DNA of 35,520 nucleotides from a virus. The number at the start of each line of letters is the position of its first letter. Within the stretch, counting starts at the first letter, position 1. Positions 32,881 to 35,520 of the stretch are shown in pieces. A program made the translations under genes and the position numbers. The stretch is from positions 1 through 35,520 of the IMG/VR virus record IMGVR_UViG_3300032011_000051; one strand, 5' to 3'. Below the pieces are notes generated by a model. That model saw nothing but the letters and a program-made list of their open reading frames with translations, did not search any database and was not told the origin of the DNA.

Positions 32881-34472
32881 TGACTGATGCGAAAAATGAG
32901 GGGTATCTTGGTAATACCTTAATTAAAAAGGCTGGAGTAGATATTCAGTATACAGAAGAAGAGTTGAGTGAATACATTAAGTGTTCCAAAGACCCAGTAC
33001 ACTTTATTGAGAACTACACCCAAATCATATCTCTTGACGAAGGTATGATTCCTTTTAAACTTCGTGGGTATCAAGATAAACTAATACAACACTTTAATGA
33101 TAATAGATTCAATGTAGTTCTTGCGAGTAGACAGTCGGGTAAATCAATCACTTCTTGTGCATATCTAATATGGTACTTACTGTTTCACCCTGAAGTTACT
33201 GTTGCTATCCTTGCGAACAAAGGTGCAATCGCAAGAGAAATGGTTGCTCGTATCGTAACGATGTTAGAGTCTGTTCCATTCTTTTTACAGCCTGGGGTTA
33301 AGATTCTAAACAAAGGTAACATAGAGTTTGCGAATGATAGTAAACTGGTTGCAGCCGCCACGTCTTCAAGTTCGATTCGTGGTCTTTCAATTAACTTACT
33401 ATACCTCGATGAGTTTGCATTCGTAGAAAATGCAGAGGAATTCTATACTGCGACATATCCAGTGGTAACATCAGGTAAAGAATCAAAGGTTATTATTACT
33501 TCTACTGCGAATGGTGTGGGTAATATGTTCTATAAGATATACGAAAGTGCCGTCCATGAACAATCAGAATATAAACAATTTACAATTAATTGGGACGATG
33601 TTCCAGGCCGAGATGCAAAGTGGAAGAAACAAACTATTGCAAACACTTCGGAAACTCAGTTCGAACAAGAGTATGGGAACTCATTCTTAGGAACGGGTAA
33701 TACACTTATTAGTTCTAATTGTTTGTTGGGTATGAGAGCATTAGATGCAGAATGGGGTAAGGAAGACTTCTCCATGTATAAACAACCTGCAGAAGACCAC
33801 ACATACGTCTGTACGGTTGACGTTGCAAAGGGAAGGGGTATGGACTATTCTACCTTTACAATATTTGACATTTCAACACAACCTTTTGAACAGGTTGCAA
33901 CGTATAGAAACAGTATGATAAGTCCCATGCTGTTACCTGATATTATAAATAAGTATGCAAGTGCGTATAACAATGCATTAGTAATTATTGAGAACAATGC
34001 AGAAGGTGGTATGGTGGCAACACAACTACACTTCGATATAGAATATGATAATGTTTTTGTTCAAGGTATGACCAAAACTGAAGATATTGGTGTAACCATG
34101 AACAAGAAAATTAAAAGAATAGGGTGTTCTACGTTAAAAGAGTTGTTAGAAGAAAATAGACTCTCATTATGCGATAGAAACACCATTACTGAACTTATGA
34201 CATTCATAAATAAAGGTATGTCGTTTGAAGCGGCAAAAGGGTATCATGATGATTTAGTAATGAATTGTGTACTATTCAGTTGGTTTGTTACCACTGAATA
34301 TTTTCACCACCTAACCAACCATCAAATTAAAGACCTTTTGTACGCAGAACAGCAAAAATTAATAGAAAACGACCTACTACCTGCAGGTATCTTTGGAGCT
34401 GGAAATCAGACACCCGAAGCCACATCATTCGTTGATGACGAAGGAGATAGGTGGTATGTTAAAGGAACATAA
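32880..34472 (+). CDS. gp17: Terminase large subunit gp17
   Basis: A 530-residue packaging motor. The N-terminal ATPase has FKLRGYQDKLI (Q-motif region), Walker A SRQSGKS at residues 83-89, Walker B LLYLDE with D177 and E178, and the coupling motif TSTANG. The C-terminal RNase-H-like nuclease has D314 in TVDVAKGRGMDYS, a second acidic/Asn site in VIIENNAEGG, and D457-D458 in GYHDDLVMN. Length and motif order match gp17 of T4-like phages. Its TAATG start overlaps gp16. It cuts concatemeric DNA and drives it into the head. The tail sheath gene follows behind its own late promoter. Confidence 0.96.
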   Translation: MTDAKNEGYLGNTLIKKAGVDIQYTEEELSEYIKCSKDPVHFIENYTQIISLDEGMIPFKLRGYQDKLIQHFNDNRFNVVLASRQSGKSITSCAYLIWYLLFHPEVTVAILANKGAIAREMVARIVTMLESVPFFLQPGVKILNKGNIEFANDSKLVAAATSSSSIRGLSINLLYLDEFAFVENAEEFYTATYPVVTSGKESKVIITSTANGVGNMFYKIYESAVHEQSEYKQFTINWDDVPGRDAKWKKQTIANTSETQFEQEYGNSFLGTGNTLISSNCLLGMRALDAEWGKEDFSMYKQPAEDHTYVCTVDVAKGRGMDYSTFTIFDISTQPFEQVATYRNSMISPMLLPDIINKYASAYNNALVIIENNAEGGMVATQLHFDIEYDNVFVQGMTKTEDIGVTMNKKIKRIGCSTLKELLEENRLSLCDRNTITELMTFINKGMSFEAAKGYHDDLVMNCVLFSWFVTTEYFHHLTNHQIKDLLYAEQQKLIENDLLPAGIFGAGNQTPEATSFVDDEGDRWYVKGT

Positions 34473-34521
34473 ATAATAGAGAATGTAAATCGGTGTGTTA
34501 GATACTGTATTGTTATAAATA
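34468..34521 (+). promoter_or_regulatory. Late promoters for tail sheath gp18
   Basis: CATAAATA (34468-34475, overlapping the gp17 stop) and a perfect TATAAATA (34514-34521) precede gp18. The second is flanked by the inverted repeat TACTGT (34503-34508) / ACAGTA (34524-34529). The predicted leader of about 36 bases contains AGGAG (34552-34556). Confidence 0.72.
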
Positions 34522-34562
34522 AAACAGTAAACAATAACTTTTTACATTAACAGGAGAAAAGT

Positions 34563-35520
34563 ATGGCATTTCAAGTATCACCAGGCGTACAGGTCAACGA
34601 GATTGACTTAACGAATGTTGTACCAGCAGTTTCTACAACTACGGGTGCATTCGCTGGTTCATTTCAATGGGGCCCTGTTGATGAAGTAATAACAGTTTCA
34701 GATTCAAAGGGCTTAGTAGACACATTTGGTCAACCTGTAAATACAGATGCAGGTGCAGAGAATTTTTACACAGCGGAATCTTTCCTAAAGTACGGTTCAT
34801 CACTCAGAGTAGTAAGAATAAACTCAAATGGTTTAAAATCTGCTAACGCAAGTGGTGGGGCATCTTTACTTAAACATCATGATGACTATGTTAACACATA
34901 TAAAGCAGGTGGACAGGCAGGAACTGTTGGAAAATTCATTTCAAAATACGCAGGGGTTAAAGGTAATTCATTAAAAGTTTCGACTTGTGCATCTAGTGAT
35001 GCATACTTCAACAATACAGTAACCACTACAGGTGGTGCAGAAGCAGTTGGACAAACTTTAATTACAGTTACAGCCTCGAACGTATTCACATTAAGAGATA
35101 TAATCACGTTTCCACAAACGCACACCACTCAATATAGAGTGTTAGCTCTTCCTTCAGCAACAACAATCACTATCGAAGCATTGGATCAACCTGCTGGAGT
35201 TGGATTAACAACTGCAGTTGCAAACGGTGCTAATATCGATAGATATTGGGAACACTACGGTTTATTCAGTAAAGCTCCAGGCAAATCAGGAACATCAACA
35301 GCTGCTGGTGGTTCCGATGACGAAATTCACGTTGTAGTTATAGACGAAGACGGAACATTTACAGGTACTGCAAACACTGTATTAGAAACATTTGGTTTCT
35401 TATCATGTGCTTCAGACGGTAAAGACGCTCACGGTGCTTCAAACTACTACAAAGACGTATTAGAAGTAAAATCAGACTATGTATACTGGGCAAGTCACTC
35501 AACAGGAACACACGCAAGTG
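34563..35520 (+). CDS. gp18: Tail sheath protein gp18 (3' partial)
   Basis: The first 319 residues of the contractile sheath protein; the frame runs off the window. The N-terminus AFQVSPGVQVNEIDLTNVVPAVSTTTGAFAGSFQWGPVDEVITVSD is diagnostic for T4-like sheath proteins, followed by FYTAESFLKYGSSLRVVRI. Residues about 152-205 contain a beta segment (VGQTLITVTASNVFTLRDIITFP..YRVLALPSATTITIEAL) that looks like an added module. The later FSKAPGKSGTS and HVVVIDEDG..TGTANTVLETFGFLS belong to the conserved sheath core. ATG 34563 has AGGAG about seven bases upstream. Its own promoter fits the high copy number needed. Confidence 0.93.
   Translation, partial: MAFQVSPGVQVNEIDLTNVVPAVSTTTGAFAGSFQWGPVDEVITVSDSKGLVDTFGQPVNTDAGAENFYTAESFLKYGSSLRVVRINSNGLKSANASGGASLLKHHDDYVNTYKAGGQAGTVGKFISKYAGVKGNSLKVSTCASSDAYFNNTVTTTGGAEAVGQTLITVTASNVFTLRDIITFPQTHTTQYRVLALPSATTITIEALDQPAGVGLTTAVANGANIDRYWEHYGLFSKAPGKSGTSTAAGGSDDEIHVVVIDEDGTFTGTANTVLETFGFLSCASDGKDAHGASNYYKDVLEVKSDYVYWASHSTGTHAS

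Overview
This AT-rich window carries genes only on the + strand, packed with short gaps and frequent start/stop overlaps. It is a piece of a contractile-tailed T4-like phage (myovirus). The gene content and order (baseplate wedge gp8, neck gp13 and gp14, tail completion gp15, terminase gp16 and gp17, sheath gp18), the low GC and the TATAAATA late promoters fit the marine T4-like group, such as cyanophages and pelagiphages. The host cannot be read from the sequence; a low-GC marine bacterium is the simplest guess.

Layout. (1) 2-9935: baseplate. This holds the C-terminal part of a large acidic-repeat structural protein, an expanded gp8, and a 2226-residue baseplate/fibre protein with a DUF4815-like N-terminus. 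(2) 9935-23473: a 13.5-kb fibre and adhesin cassette. About ten mosaic beta-rich fibre proteins share N-terminal (Mtd-like) and C-terminal modules. Among them are four paralogous proteins (11397, 13113, 21162, 22613) made largely of Pro/Tyr/Asn/Gln/Arg-rich repeats. One of these ends in a complete Hint (hedgehog/intein) autoprocessing domain. (3) 12361 and 23507-29197: modification-type enzymes. They are three 2-oxoglutarate/Fe(II) dioxygenase-like proteins, a GT-A glycosyltransferase fused to a ParB-like region, an ATP-grasp ligase, a protein with a dUTPase-like beta signature, and a possible fibre-assembly protein. (4) 29219-35520: the neck-terminase-sheath block. A free-standing acyl carrier protein sits between gp14 and gp15 with overlapping start and stop codons.

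The most notable structure is the association of the repeat fibres with modifying enzymes. One dioxygenase gene sits between two repeat-fibre genes with one- or two-base junctions. The GT fusion follows the last repeat fibre, and two more dioxygenases and an ATP-grasp gene follow it. I infer a fibre-maturation cassette in which low-complexity, lysine- and acid-free repeat fibres are hydroxylated and perhaps glycosylated, and in one case self-cleaved or ligated through the Hint domain. This is a hypothesis.

Regulation. TATAAATA-type late promoters (TATAAATA, CTAAATA or CATAAATA) stand before most transcription-unit heads. At three genes (13848, 17983, 29219) the motif lies exactly five bases from the ATG and no Shine-Dalgarno is seen, which suggests leaderless messages. 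By contrast, the fibre gene at 14994 has a ~130-nt leader with three small hairpins. One strong intrinsic terminator with a UUCG loop lies at 17924-17955. No gene-free stretch exceeds 160 bases, and no tRNA, CRISPR array or insertion sequence was seen.
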